From: Cohnella sp. CFH 77786
Lineage (GTDB): Bacteria > Bacillota > Bacilli > Paenibacillales > Paenibacillaceae
NCBI RefSeq assembly: GCF_019400745.1
Contig: NZ_WJIB01000021.1
Span: 1 to 64,000, forward strand
Length of the DNA: 64,000 bases
Direction: 5' to 3'
This document shows, one piece after another, positions 56,722-64,000 of the stretch. Both the position numbers and the translations under genes were made by a program. How positions within the stretch are numbered: position 1 is the stretch's first letter; each line of letters starts with the position of its first letter. Below the pieces are notes generated by a model. It was not told the DNA's origin. It was given only the letters and a program-made list of their open reading frames with translations, and ran no database searches.

Positions 56722-56830
56722 GTCCAGAGGGCGCAGCGCCTCGGAATCCCCCTTCCGGGGAAGGGGGACTTAGGGGGTTGGCGGAACTTTGACTTAGGGG
56801 GATGGCGGAACTTTAACTTCGGGGGTTGGC
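56722..56830. repeat. dispersed palindromic element, copy B
   Basis: The core GTCCAGAGGGCGCAGCGCCT and a near-palindrome CCCCCTTCCGGGGAAGGGGG match copy A at 53534. After it a short unit, TAGGGGGTTGGCGGAACTTT, is repeated two to three times with changes. It lies just before the clpP promoter. Confidence 0.8.
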
Positions 56831-56838
56831 GATAATAT

Positions 56839-56878
56839 TTTGACCATCTTTGACTTTCGTATGCGAATTGATTATGAT
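56839..56878 (+). promoter_or_regulatory. clpP promoter with CtsR operator
   Basis: TTTGACC-ATC-TTTGACT (56839-56855) is a perfect CtsR box (tandem heptads with a three-base spacer). The second heptad contains the -35 TTGACT (56850-56855), and TATGAT follows at 56873-56878 with a 17-base spacer. The repressor CtsR, known for stress genes of Bacillota, would cover the -35 and block transcription; its gene is not in the window. Confidence 0.85.
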
Positions 56879-56922
56879 GGAGAAACCAAGCAAATCCATT
56901 CCAATGAGGAGGGACGTCACAC

Positions 56923-57504
56923 ATGAGTTTCATACCTATGGTCGTCGAACAAAGCAACCGGGGAGAACGGGCTTACGACATTTATTCCCGTTTGTTGAAA
57001 GACCGAATCATCTTCCTGGGCACTCCCGTGAACGACGTGGTCGCCAATGCCATCATCGCGCAGCTTCTCTTCCTGGCTGCGGAAGATCCGGAGAAGGACA
57101 TCAGCCTGTACATCAACAGCCCGGGCGGCTCGATCACGGCCGGCATGGCCATTTACGATACGATGCAATTCATCAAGCCGGACGTCTCCACCATCTGCGT
57201 GGGCATGGCCGCCTCCATGGGAGCGTTCCTGCTCGCGGCTGGGGCCAAAGGCAAACGGTTCGCGCTGCCCAACAGCGAGGTGATGATCCATCAACCGCTC
57301 GGCGGCGCCGAAGGCCAAGCCAGCGACATCGAGATCCGAGCCCGCCGCATTCTCCGACTGCGCGACAAGCTGAACCGCATCCTGTCCGAACGTACGGGAC
57401 AGCCGCTTGAGCGGATCGAGAAGGACACGGACCGCGACAACTTCATGGAAGCCGCCACCGCGATGGAATACGGCCTGATCGACAAGGTCATCGAGAAAAT
57501 CTGA
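56923..57504 (+). CDS. clpP: ATP-dependent Clp protease proteolytic subunit
   Basis: The 193-residue protease forms the two-ring ClpP barrel for ClpC/ClpX. It starts [19 protein letters not shown], has [17 protein letters not shown], the catalytic serine in [13 protein letters not shown] (near 97) and the histidine in [12 protein letters not shown] (near 122). The C-terminal [19 protein letters not shown] supplies the third residue. GGAGGG lies nine bases before the ATG. A strong promoter with a CtsR box controls it. Confidence 0.97.
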   Translation: MSFIPMVVEQSNRGERAYDIYSRLLKDRIIFLGTPVNDVVANAIIAQLLFLAAEDPEKDISLYINSPGGSITAGMAIYDTMQFIKPDVSTICVGMAASMGAFLLAAGAKGKRFALPNSEVMIHQPLGGAEGQASDIEIRARRILRLRDKLNRILSERTGQPLERIEKDTDRDNFMEAATAMEYGLIDKVIEKI

Positions 57505-57533
57505 GCGGAATGCCACCTTGGCGCCGCGCAAAC

Positions 57534-57572
57534 CAAATCCCCTTCCGCCCTTCTGCGAAAGGGGATTTCTCA
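57534..57572 (+). terminator. terminator of clpP
   Basis: AAATCCCCTT and AAGGGGATTT pair perfectly around CCGCCCTTCTGCGA-type loop, 30 bases after the clpP stop. Confidence 0.8.
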
Positions 57573-57727
57573 TACCATATCTCCCCTATTCCGTCAAGAA
57601 GAATTCGCAGATTTGAATCCCCCCTCTTCCTCGCAAGCGATCCATGGTATCCTTTCAACAGAGGTTGTACCAGTAACCTCCAATTCTAGTTTTTTACTAG
57701 GAACTCTGGAATAGGGGGATCCCGAAC

Positions 57728-57988
57728 ATGAACCAACGGACCTATCCTTATCTTGTGTCCCAGCAGCCGGAATCAAGCGAGTCCGATCCGCGCTCCAATG
57801 GCGATCCCGTCGAGCTGATAGCCGCTCGCCGCTTAAGCGATAAAGCGTCTTTGCTCCGCCCGCTGCAAGATGAACACCTGCTGGAAGTGTACCGTGAAGC
57901 CAAGAAAATGAACTTATCCGAAGAGTTCATCGAATTGCTGGAAGAAGCGATCTCGATGCGCCATTTGGAACACCGACGGGAAGCATGA
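57728..57988 (+). CDS. sda: sporulation histidine kinase inhibitor Sda, N-terminally extended
   Basis: The 86-residue frame ends with an Sda-like helical hairpin: LQDEHLLEVYREAKKMNLSE, EFIELLEEAISMRHLEHRRE (about 46-85). Sda of Bacillus subtilis is about 46 residues and blocks KinA autophosphorylation when replication is disturbed. The extra about 40 residues at the front (NQRTYPYLVSQQPESSESDP) are polar and unlike the family. A GGGGG run lies nine bases before the ATG, so this start is usable, but an internal start may be the real one. It is a single gene between clpP and the DUF2269 gene. Confidence 0.75.
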   Translation: MNQRTYPYLVSQQPESSESDPRSNGDPVELIAARRLSDKASLLRPLQDEHLLEVYREAKKMNLSEEFIELLEEAISMRHLEHRREA

Positions 57989-58017
57989 TCCCGTGGGTGC
58001 TTGTCTTTCCCATCCAC

Positions 58018-58052
58018 AACGCCGCTCCGAACCGGAGGCGGCGTTTTTTCTT
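58018..58052 (+). terminator. terminator of sda
   Basis: AACGCCGCTCCG and CGGAGGCGGCGTT pair almost perfectly around AAC and are followed by TTTTTT. Confidence 0.9.
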
Positions 58053-58119
58053 CCCTCCCCAAAAATCGCTGGCTGGCGAGGTCGTTCGGTGGTACGGGAG
58101 GCTGGACGGTCGAGCTTCT

Positions 58120-58581
58120 TCAAAATGGCTTCAAGACCATAAGCACGGTAATGGCAACCATCAGCGCCTGCGCCGCCGATTCGAACGGCACGATCGTTCT
58201 CATCGCTTGCGCGAACTCGCGAGGAATCTCGTCCCCTTGACCTTGATTTTCGGGCATCATCTGCATGATCTTCTTCGCTCGCGGCTCGATCATGGCGCCG
58301 ATCGCGACGATCATTAACAGCGAGAGCAGGATGGCTACATTCAGCCATATTTGGGTGAACCCTATCTGAGTCTCAGCCATGAGCCAAACTCCAGTCACGA
58401 TAAGGACGACTCCGCCGATTTTGGGCAGGAATGCCAGCTTGGCCGCGACGCCGAAAGCAAACCGCAGCTGGCCTGCGGTTCTGGCGGATCTGCGGATGAC
58501 GGGCACGACAAACGCGGGGCCGATGACGGCCATCGACGCCAATACATGAAAAACAAGCAGCCATCCATACAAGCTGTTCAC
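58120..58581 (-). CDS. DUF2269-like membrane protein
   Basis: The product of about 153 residues has four membrane segments, starting SLYGWLLVFHVLASMAVIGP, then LAFLPKIGGVVLIVTGVWLM, LNVAILLSLLMIVAIGAMIE and a final one with ALMVAITVLMVL. This matches DUF2269 proteins. The GTG start at 58581 has GGAGGG seven bases upstream; longer frames have none. It follows the NmrA-like gene on the same strand by 13 bases, so they may share a transcript. Confidence 0.75.
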   Translation of the reverse strand: MNSLYGWLLVFHVLASMAVIGPAFVVPVIRRSARTAGQLRFAFGVAAKLAFLPKIGGVVLIVTGVWLMAETQIGFTQIWLNVAILLSLLMIVAIGAMIEPRAKKIMQMMPENQGQGDEIPREFAQAMRTIVPFESAAQALMVAITVLMVLKPF

Positions 58582-58594
58582 TCTTGTTCCCTCC

Positions 58595-59323
58595 TCAGCG
58601 CGCCGGAATATCGCTTCGATAAGCGAGTCCAACCCTTTTCCGTTTATACGGCCCGTCGAGCCCGACATGGTTCAGCATCCAATTCGCCACGTCCTCATAA
58701 GCGACATTCAGCTCTTGAAGCCGGCTGAACAAATAACCGGCGATATCGGCCTCGGAAAGTTCCTTGATCGTCTCCGGAACGGACAAGGGCAAGATGTCCG
58801 TCGTCACATGCAAGCGAATCGGCTCCGGGTGCCAGGTCGAATCGACCATCGTTCCCGGGCACATCACGGACCAGTCGAGCCGGCTCCGCCGCAGCCTCTC
58901 GAGGTTCCGATTGTGCGTCTGATACATGGGCGGGAAGCCGGGTAGATGATTGCCGATGAGATCGGTATGCGGAATATCCAACAGGCCGGCTCCACCCATT
59001 AGCCATACCCGCCCGGTGTAGCTGGGGTGGTCCTCGCATTGGCTGACAATGTTATCGACGATTCGAACAAATTCATCTCCCTGCCCCGCATGTCCGGCTG
59101 TGATAATCGCGGCGTCTTGATGCGAGAGCGCCTCGCGGACGCTGTGCGGATCCATGATATCTTGCGCGATCACCTTCACTAGCCTTGTCGCACGCTCTCC
59201 TTGCTGTTCATACAGCTTCTCGGGGCTTCGCACAAAGGCGGTCATTTCAAGCCCCATCCGAACCCCTTGCGCCAGCACTCTTCTTCCCGTATTTCCCGTT
59301 GCTCCGAAAACGATGATTTTCAT
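58595..59323 (-). CDS. NAD(P)-binding oxidoreductase, NmrA/atypical SDR type
   Basis: The 242-residue protein begins with the dinucleotide-binding motif MKIIVFGATGNTGRRVLAQG. It has the NmrA-type region TRLVKVIAQDIMDPHSVREA and DAAIITAGHAGQGDE, and no YxxxK catalytic pair is obvious, which is usual for the NmrA group. It may sense the redox cofactor or reduce a small ligand. It is divergent from the HxlR regulator with a dyad between them, so it is the probable target. Confidence 0.85.
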   Translation of the reverse strand: MKIIVFGATGNTGRRVLAQGVRMGLEMTAFVRSPEKLYEQQGERATRLVKVIAQDIMDPHSVREALSHQDAAIITAGHAGQGDEFVRIVDNIVSQCEDHPSYTGRVWLMGGAGLLDIPHTDLIGNHLPGFPPMYQTHNRNLERLRRSRLDWSVMCPGTMVDSTWHPEPIRLHVTTDILPLSVPETIKELSEADIAGYLFSRLQELNVAYEDVANWMLNHVGLDGPYKRKRVGLAYRSDIPAR

Positions 59324-59426
59324 CTTCCTTGCCCTCCTTCAAATTGTTTCCTTATTTATCATCTTTGGGTTGATTGAAGCTTAACATTGCTCTAAGATCT
59401 TGATAAGAACGCACTTTGATGTCGGG

Positions 59427-59446
59427 TACTCACTTGAAAGTAAGTA
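59427..59446. promoter_or_regulatory. HxlR-type operator
   Basis: TACTCACTT-GA-AAGTAAGTA is an inverted repeat with one mismatch, 18 bases before the HxlR ATG and 104 bases upstream of the divergent NmrA-like gene. HxlR-family regulators such as YodB bind dyads of this size next to their targets. Confidence 0.6.
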
Positions 59447-59464
59447 TAGGCAAGGAGGGATATC

Positions 59465-59833
59465 ATGTTTGTCCGCGCGGAAACCGGGGAGGACAGAAAA
59501 TGCCCCATCGAGACCGTGATTCAAGTCGTTGGCGGCAAATGGAAGCCCCTGATTTTATGGCATCTGCTGAACTCCTCCAAGAGGTTCAGCGAGCTGGAGA
59601 AGTTGATTCCCGAGGTCACCCAGAAGATGCTGGCGCAGCATTTGCGGGAGCTGGAGATCGATCGGCTGGTGACGCGCACGATCTATCCTTCGGTCCCTCC
59701 CAAGGTGGAATATTCGATGAGCGAACACGGCAAGACGCTGATTCCGGTGTTGGAAGCCATGTGCCAGTGGGGCGACAATCATAACAGGCAGAGCCCGAAG
59801 CCGATTGCCGGGGCAGCGTCGAATTCGGTGTAA
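59465..59833 (+). CDS. HxlR family transcriptional regulator
   Basis: The 122-residue winged-helix protein shows the HxlR pattern: CPIETVIQVVGGKWKPLILW, HLLNSSKRFSELEKLIPEVT, QKMLAQHLRELEIDRLVTRT and VPPKVEYSMSEHGKTLIPVL. The cysteine near residue 13 (RKCPIE) is the residue often used for redox or electrophile sensing in this family. AGGAGGG lies five bases before the ATG. It likely represses the divergent NmrA-like gene. Confidence 0.92.
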   Translation: MFVRAETGEDRKCPIETVIQVVGGKWKPLILWHLLNSSKRFSELEKLIPEVTQKMLAQHLRELEIDRLVTRTIYPSVPPKVEYSMSEHGKTLIPVLEAMCQWGDNHNRQSPKPIAGAASNSV

Positions 59834-59851
59834 GTCTGCGTTAAGCGCAAA

Positions 59852-59882
59852 TAAGCCCCGCCACATCCGGACGGGGCTTATC
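59852..59882. terminator. terminator between HxlR gene and SIMPL gene
   Basis: ATAAGCCCCG and CGGGGCTTAT form a 10-bp stem with a short loop. It lies between the HxlR stop and the convergent SIMPL gene stop and could serve both. Confidence 0.75.
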
Positions 59883-59955
59883 TGTGCCGAATATTCTTTC
59901 TCCGTGCTTGAACGAACCTCCGGTTCGAAACGGAATGTACGCAAGGATATACTCG

Positions 59956-60717
59956 TTACATCTGATACTGAACCGTTACGCTCGTGCTGATCTCGATCTG
60001 TCCCGCTTGAACGGAAGTCGGCGCGCTGGCCGAATCCGCCGCCATCGACTTCTCCATTGCCGCATACATCACCGGAGGCGCGGAAGCGGCGCCTTGCACG
60101 ATGTTCACGACGCCTTTGACCTGACGTTTGGCGGAAGCGGCGAGCACGTTCGCCTTGGCGTCGGCATTCGCCATCGCTTTCTTCAAGGCTTCCAGCTCGT
60201 ATTGGTCGGCCTTCTCCGTCGAGAACTGCACGCCGTCCATCCGGTTCGCACCGGCCGCGGACATGGCGTCAAGCAGCTTGCCGATCTCGTCCAGCTTCCG
60301 GTAGCTGACTTTCACGGAATGGACAGCGGTGTATCCGATCAGCTTGCGCCCTTCCTTCTCCATGTAATTGTACTCCGGCTGTACGTAGAAACCGGTCGTC
60401 TGCACGTCTTTCTTGCTCAGTCCGAACTTCTCATACAGCACCTTCTCGATCGCGGCGAATTTGTTCGCGTTGTCCTGCTGGGCTTCGCCCGCCGTGGCCC
60501 CGCGCGTCTCCACCGCCGCGTTCACGTAGGCGATGTCCGGATCGACCATGACGGAACCGGTCGCGCCCACCGTAATCGTGTTCAGCGCCGTCTGGCTTCC
60601 CGACGCCGCTGCCGTCTCTGCCTTCACGATGCCGACCTCCCCCTTGCCGATCCCGAACCACCCGATCACGGCCGCCGCCATGACCACAACCGCCATTTTC
60701 CAACCCTTCTTCATCAC
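59956..60717 (-). CDS. SIMPL (DUF541) domain exported protein
   Basis: The 253-residue protein has an N-terminal signal peptide (KKGWKMAVVVMAAAVIGWFG; about 3-34, with a site near AETAAA). The mature part is a SIMPL domain: TITVGATGSVMVDPDIAYVN, EKFGLSKKDVQTTGFYVQPE and VKVSYRKLDEIGKLLDAMSA. The family is found outside the cytosolic membrane and is linked to oxidative or envelope protection, but its activity is not settled. A GTG at 60717 is listed; an ATG one codon later is equally possible. Confidence 0.88.
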   Translation of the reverse strand: MMKKGWKMAVVVMAAAVIGWFGIGKGEVGIVKAETAAASGSQTALNTITVGATGSVMVDPDIAYVNAAVETRGATAGEAQQDNANKFAAIEKVLYEKFGLSKKDVQTTGFYVQPEYNYMEKEGRKLIGYTAVHSVKVSYRKLDEIGKLLDAMSAAGANRMDGVQFSTEKADQYELEALKKAMANADAKANVLAASAKRQVKGVVNIVQGAASAPPVMYAAMEKSMAADSASAPTSVQAGQIEISTSVTVQYQM

Positions 60718-60844
60718 CCGTCATCAGCCCCTTTTGCGCGTTTGATCCTATGGACGCAGGATGGACAACAAAGGTTTCAAAATTACATCGCCATTGCCGA
60801 AAAAATGCAAAAAGCTCCCTCACGGGAGCTTTGAGCGGTTGATT

Positions 60845-61114
60845 TTACTGGTTTTCCAGCTCTTCTTTGCTGACAAGCTGGACTAAAGCGGTTACAGCTT
60901 GCTCTGCATCGGAACCTTCCGCGCTGATGGAGACCTCCGTGCCGGAGCTGATGGCCAGACTCATGATACCCATGATGCTCTTGGCGTTGACTTTCTTGTC
61001 GTCCTTCTCCACGAAGACGTCGGAGGAGAATTTATTGGCTTCTTGCACGAAAAGCGCCGCCGGTCTGGCGTGAAGCCCCGTTTTGAGCCGAACAACCACC
61101 GGCTGTCTCGTCAT
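60845..61114 (-). CDS. crh: HPr-family phosphocarrier at the crh locus
   Basis: The 89-residue protein is an HPr/Crh homologue. Ser46 (NAKSIMGIMSL) is present, the site phosphorylated by HPr kinase and needed for CcpA co-repression. In Bacillus Crh the residue at position 15 is glutamine (GLQARPA), so Crh cannot take part in sugar phosphotransfer. Here the motif is KTGLHARPA, so the histidine is kept. The locus (rapZ-yvcK-whiA-crh) is that of crh. GGGGGTAG lies eight bases before the ATG. Confidence 0.88.
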   Translation of the reverse strand: MTRQPVVVRLKTGLHARPAALFVQEANKFSSDVFVEKDDKKVNAKSIMGIMSLAISSGTEVSISAEGSDAEQAVTALVQLVSKEELENQ

Positions 61115-61218
61115 TGGAACGGCTACCCCCTATCATGATTCAACCAACCCGCACATGATCTTCCGTGCATGGTTTCATACAATATTATAACATTGTTTGG
61201 AACAAAAGCGCCATATCG

Positions 61219-62154
61219 TTATGATCCGCCGTTCCGGATTTTTTCCGCCCATTCGTCAAGCTTCCTCAGCCTGTGGTTCACGCCGGACTTGCTGACCTGG
61301 CCTTTCAGCAGATCGCCGACCTCCTTCAGGTTGATGTCGGGATGCTTGAGACGGATTTCCGCCACTTCCCTGAGCTTCTCCGGCAAATTCTCTAGCCCGA
61401 CTTCCTTCTGCAGCAGCTTGATGTTGTCGATTTGCCGGACGGCCGCGCCGATCGTCTTGTTGAGGTTGGCGGTTTCGCAGTTGACGATCCGGTTCACGGA
61501 ATTGCGCATGTCCCGCATGATGCGGACGTCCTCGAACTTGAACAGCGCCTGATGGGCTCCGATGATGCTCAGGAATTCGATGATCTTCTCGCCTTCCTTG
61601 ATGTACAGGATGAAGCCTTTCTTGCGCTCGATGAACCGGGCGTTCAAATGGAACTTGTTCGCCAGCTCCACGAGGGCGCGGCAATGCTCCTCGTACATCG
61701 AAGCGATCTCGAGGTGGTACGAAGAGCCTTCCGGATTGTTCACCGACCCGCCGGCCAGGAAAGCGCCCCGCAAATAAGCGCGCTTGCAGCACCCTTTCTT
61801 GATCAGGTTCTTGTCGATGCTCGGGTGGAACTGGAAGCCCTCCGTCGTGATGGCCAGTTCCTTGAGAAGCTCCTCTACGCCCCCGGGGACCCGCACCATG
61901 TAAACATTATTCTTCTTCAGGCGCATTTTCTTGCGGACCAACAATTCCGTCGGGACGTTAAAATGCCGTTTGAGCAGCGTGTACATTCTCCGCGCGATAG
62001 CGGCGTTTTCGGTGGAAATGTCCAGCACGATGCGTTTGTTCGTCAGCCCGACCGAGCCGTTCATCCGGATCAGCGCGGAGAGCTCCGCCCGCTCGCAGCA
62101 GGATTCGGAATCCACCAGCGTCAATTCTTTTTTGGTCTGGGCCGCAAAAGACAT
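61219..62154 (-). CDS. whiA: sporulation/cell-division regulator WhiA
   Basis: The 311-residue protein has an N-terminal homing-endonuclease-like (LAGLIDADG) domain with [20 protein letters not shown] and a C-terminal HTH of the sigma-4 type with [20 protein letters not shown] and [16 protein letters not shown]. WhiA is a DNA-binding protein involved in division and nucleoid structure in Bacillota. The start at 62154 follows GGAAGGGG. It lies five bases after the yvcK stop. Confidence 0.95.
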   Translation of the reverse strand: MSFAAQTKKELTLVDSESCCERAELSALIRMNGSVGLTNKRIVLDISTENAAIARRMYTLLKRHFNVPTELLVRKKMRLKKNNVYMVRVPGGVEELLKELAITTEGFQFHPSIDKNLIKKGCCKRAYLRGAFLAGGSVNNPEGSSYHLEIASMYEEHCRALVELANKFHLNARFIERKKGFILYIKEGEKIIEFLSIIGAHQALFKFEDVRIMRDMRNSVNRIVNCETANLNKTIGAAVRQIDNIKLLQKEVGLENLPEKLREVAEIRLKHPDINLKEVGDLLKGQVSKSGVNHRLRKLDEWAEKIRNGGS

Positions 62155-62159
62155 CGTTC

Positions 62160-63146
62160 TTACCCCTTCCGAAGCATCCAATTCTCCACGAGCTGGTAAA
62201 TGTGGTCGCTCAGCTTCGCGGCGTCATGGCGCAAATACGTTCTAAACAAGACAAGCTTATCGGCGATGACCTTGTAACCCCGGCGGGTCACTTCCTCCAG
62301 GTCCAGGTGGACCGCCTTCGCGCCTTGCTCGGCGTAGAGGCTTTGGACCTGCGGAGGAATCTCTCCGTTGTTCACGATGACATAATCGAATAAATGATGC
62401 CCGATATGGCGGTGGATCGCGGCCAGATGGTCGCTCACCGAATAATTGTCCGTCTCGCCCGGCTGGGTCATGACGTTGCATACGAACAGCTTCACCGCAT
62501 CCGATGCGACGATCGCTTCGGCCAGCTTGGGCACGATCAGGTTCGGAATGATGCTCGTGTACAGGCTGCCCGGCCCGATCAGGATGGCATCCGCCTCCCG
62601 GATCGCGTCCACGGCTTCCGGAAGCGGCTCCACGCGCTCCGGTTCGATGAAGACCCGGCGGATCGACATGCCCGCCTTCGGGATCGAAGATTCGCCGACG
62701 ACGATCGTTCCGTCATCCATTTCCGCTTTCAATACGATGGCCTGGTTCGCCGCCGGCAATACGCGCCCTCTCACCGCGAGGACCCGGCTCAGCTCCTTGA
62801 TCCCGGTCACGAAGTCTCCCGTGATCTCGGTCATCGCCGCCAGGATCAGGTTGCCCAGGCTGTGACCGGCCAAGCCGGTCCCGTTGTTGAAGCGGTATTT
62901 GAGCATTTCGTACAGCAGAGGCTCGGTATCCGCCAGCGCCGTCAGCACGCTCCGGATGTCGCCCGGCGGCGGGATCTGCAGCTCCTCCCGGAGAATGCCC
63001 GAGCTCCCGCCGTCATCGGCCACCGTCACGATGGCCGTAATGTCGAGCGGCTTCATCTTGAGGCCGCGAAGCATGACGGACAAACCCGTTCCGCCCCCGA
63101 TCACGACGATGCGGGGAAGCCGGGGCCGTGTCGCAGTCGATTCCAT
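62160..63146 (-). CDS. yvcK: gluconeogenesis factor YvcK (CofD-like)
   Basis: The 328-residue protein has the CofD/YvcK fold: [40 protein letters not shown] and [20 protein letters not shown]. In Bacillus subtilis it binds UDP-GlcNAc and is needed for growth on gluconeogenic carbon and for cell-shape control. The start at 63146 has an AGGTGAAGGA site upstream. The long frame before it is antisense-like and lies over rapZ. It follows rapZ by eight bases. Confidence 0.95.
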   Translation of the reverse strand: MESTATRPRLPRIVVIGGGTGLSVMLRGLKMKPLDITAIVTVADDGGSSGILREELQIPPPGDIRSVLTALADTEPLLYEMLKYRFNNGTGLAGHSLGNLILAAMTEITGDFVTGIKELSRVLAVRGRVLPAANQAIVLKAEMDDGTIVVGESSIPKAGMSIRRVFIEPERVEPLPEAVDAIREADAILIGPGSLYTSIIPNLIVPKLAEAIVASDAVKLFVCNVMTQPGETDNYSVSDHLAAIHRHIGHHLFDYVIVNNGEIPPQVQSLYAEQGAKAVHLDLEEVTRRGYKVIADKLVLFRTYLRHDAAKLSDHIYQLVENWMLRKG

Positions 63147-63154
63147 TCCTTCAC

Positions 63155-64000
63155 CTACCCTTGCCGCTCGCGTTCGGCATCGCGGTGGTGAACCCTGACC
63201 GTTTCGGTCTCGCCGGCGGCAAGCATTCTGCCCAAATATTCGCCGAGCGCCACCGAACGGTGTTTGCCGCCCGTGCAGCCGATCCCGATGACGATTTGGC
63301 TTTTGCCTTCCTTCTGGTACAACGGAATCAAATACTGCAGCATGTCGAGCAGCTTCTGCAGGAATGTCTGGGTTTCGGGCCATTTCATGACGTAGTCGTA
63401 CACTTCTTGGTCCTGGCCGGTCTTCGGCCGCAGGTTCTCCACGTAGTGCGGATTCGGCAAAAACCGGACGTCGAAAATGAGATCGGCGTCGATCGGCACC
63501 CCGTACTTGAAGCCGAAGGAAGTCACGTTGATATTGATCCGGTTCCGGTCGAGGTTGGTGAATCGGGAAACGATTTTTTCCTTCAGCTGGGCGGGTTTCA
63601 GGCTGCTCGTATCGATTACCTGCGTGGCCCAGCCTTTCAGGTCCTCCAGCAGCTTGCGCTCCATGTGGATGCCGTCCAGCGGCATGCCCTCGGGCGCGAG
63701 CGGGTGGCGGCGGCGGCTTTCCTTGTACCGCTGCACGAGCACCGAGTCGGTCGCGTCCAGGAACAGGATTTCGTAATGGATCGTGTAGTGCTCCCGGATG
63801 AAGCCGAGCGATTCCGACAAGGCGGTGAAGAACTCGCGGCCCCGCAAGTCGATGACGAGGGCCACCTTCGCGATCCTCCCTTGCGACTGTTCGATCAGCT
63901 CGGCGAACTTCGGAATAAGGACCGGCGGCAAATTGTCCACGCAGAAGAACCCGAGGTCCTCCATGCTCTGGACCGCGATCGTCTTGCCCGCACCCGACAT
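63155..64000 (-). CDS. rapZ: RapZ/YvcJ nucleotide-binding protein, 5' end cut by window
   Basis: The visible 281 residues are most of RapZ/YvcJ. The Walker A loop MSGAGKT is right at the window end, then [19 protein letters not shown], the DxxG-type [16 protein letters not shown] and, near the C-terminus, [20 protein letters not shown]. RapZ proteins begin about 12 residues before this loop, so the true start lies outside the window. In Bacillota the protein is a GTPase-like nucleotide binder linked to c-di-AMP or RNA control. It heads the rapZ-yvcK-whiA-crh cluster. Confidence 0.93.
   Translation of the reverse strand: MSGAGKTIAVQSMEDLGFFCVDNLPPVLIPKFAELIEQSQGRIAKVALVIDLRGREFFTALSESLGFIREHYTIHYEILFLDATDSVLVQRYKESRRRHPLAPEGMPLDGIHMERKLLEDLKGWATQVIDTSSLKPAQLKEKIVSRFTNLDRNRININVTSFGFKYGVPIDADLIFDVRFLPNPHYVENLRPKTGQDQEVYDYVMKWPETQTFLQKLLDMLQYLIPLYQKEGKSQIVIGIGCTGGKHRSVALGEYLGRMLAAGETETVRVHHRDAERERQG

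Overview
The window comes from a Gram-positive, Bacillota-type chromosome, most likely a member of the Paenibacillaceae (Paenibacillus or Cohnella group). The right third carries a conserved housekeeping core in a Bacillus/Paenibacillus order: cggR-gapA-pgk-tpiA-gpmI-eno, tRNA-Arg, clpP, sda, then crh/HPr, whiA, yvcK and rapZ. Ribosome-binding sites are strong AGGAGG types. Regulators are typical of this group (PucR, YesM/YesN two-component pair, ECF sigma with a DUF4179-type anti-sigma factor, CtsR and CggR sites). The species call is inference from gene order and protein style; no marker gene was compared.

Layout. 1-3.95 kb: gene remnants (M23 peptidase end, YbaK-like deacylase, an ECF sigma/VOC deletion scar), an alpha/beta hydrolase, and a TetR/metallo-beta-lactamase-fold pair with an operator between them. 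4.0-16.5 kb: a purine (allantoin) utilisation island. It holds a gamma-glutamyltransferase-like Ntn hydrolase, an FAH-family enzyme, an amidase, a PucR activator, allantoate amidohydrolase, PucG aminotransferase, two half-size CHR transporters, an NCS1 permease and allantoinase. 16.5-27.8 kb: an accessory stretch with an unknown lectin-like protein, UPF0173 hydrolase, a PaaX-family regulator, a DUF1348/TetR operon, an ECF sigma/anti-sigma pair, a methyltransferase, an AraC/GyrI regulator and several decayed fragments, including a beta-galactosidase remnant. 27.8-34.4 kb: a sugar ABC importer divergent from a YesM/YesN two-component system. 34.6-44.2 kb: accessory and decayed genes (MarR/NAD(P)H dehydrogenase pair, sulfurtransferase, S16-like protease with a membrane partner, a broken MerR/TipAS gene, small DUF genes, fused remnants, a 51-bp tandem repeat). 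44.3-48.3 kb: chemoreceptor, CynX-type MFS exporter and LysR. 48.4-64 kb: glycolytic operon, tRNA, 52-bp tandem repeat, clpP, sda, HxlR/NmrA pair, SIMPL protein, crh, whiA, yvcK, rapZ (cut by the window end).

How the genes work together. The allantoin island can take allantoin in (NCS1 permease), open it (allantoinase), release ammonia (allantoate amidohydrolase) and make oxalurate plus glycine (PucG). The amidase and the Ntn hydrolase would then be good candidates for oxalurate/oxamate breakdown, as in the Klebsiella hpxW-type route. The paired CHR transporters inside the operon have no obvious role in known allantoin pathways and are the most interesting unexplained component. The glycolytic operon has a recognisable sigma-A promoter and a CggR-like operator in its leader, and clpP has a promoter overlapped by a perfect CtsR box.

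A recurring theme is local decay by deletion and frameshift. Three AraC segments, several sulfurtransferase 3' ends, duplicated hairpins and two kinds of ~51-52-bp tandem repeat lie in the gaps between intact genes. All coordinates and translations were read by eye; no database search was run, so family names rest on motif recognition.
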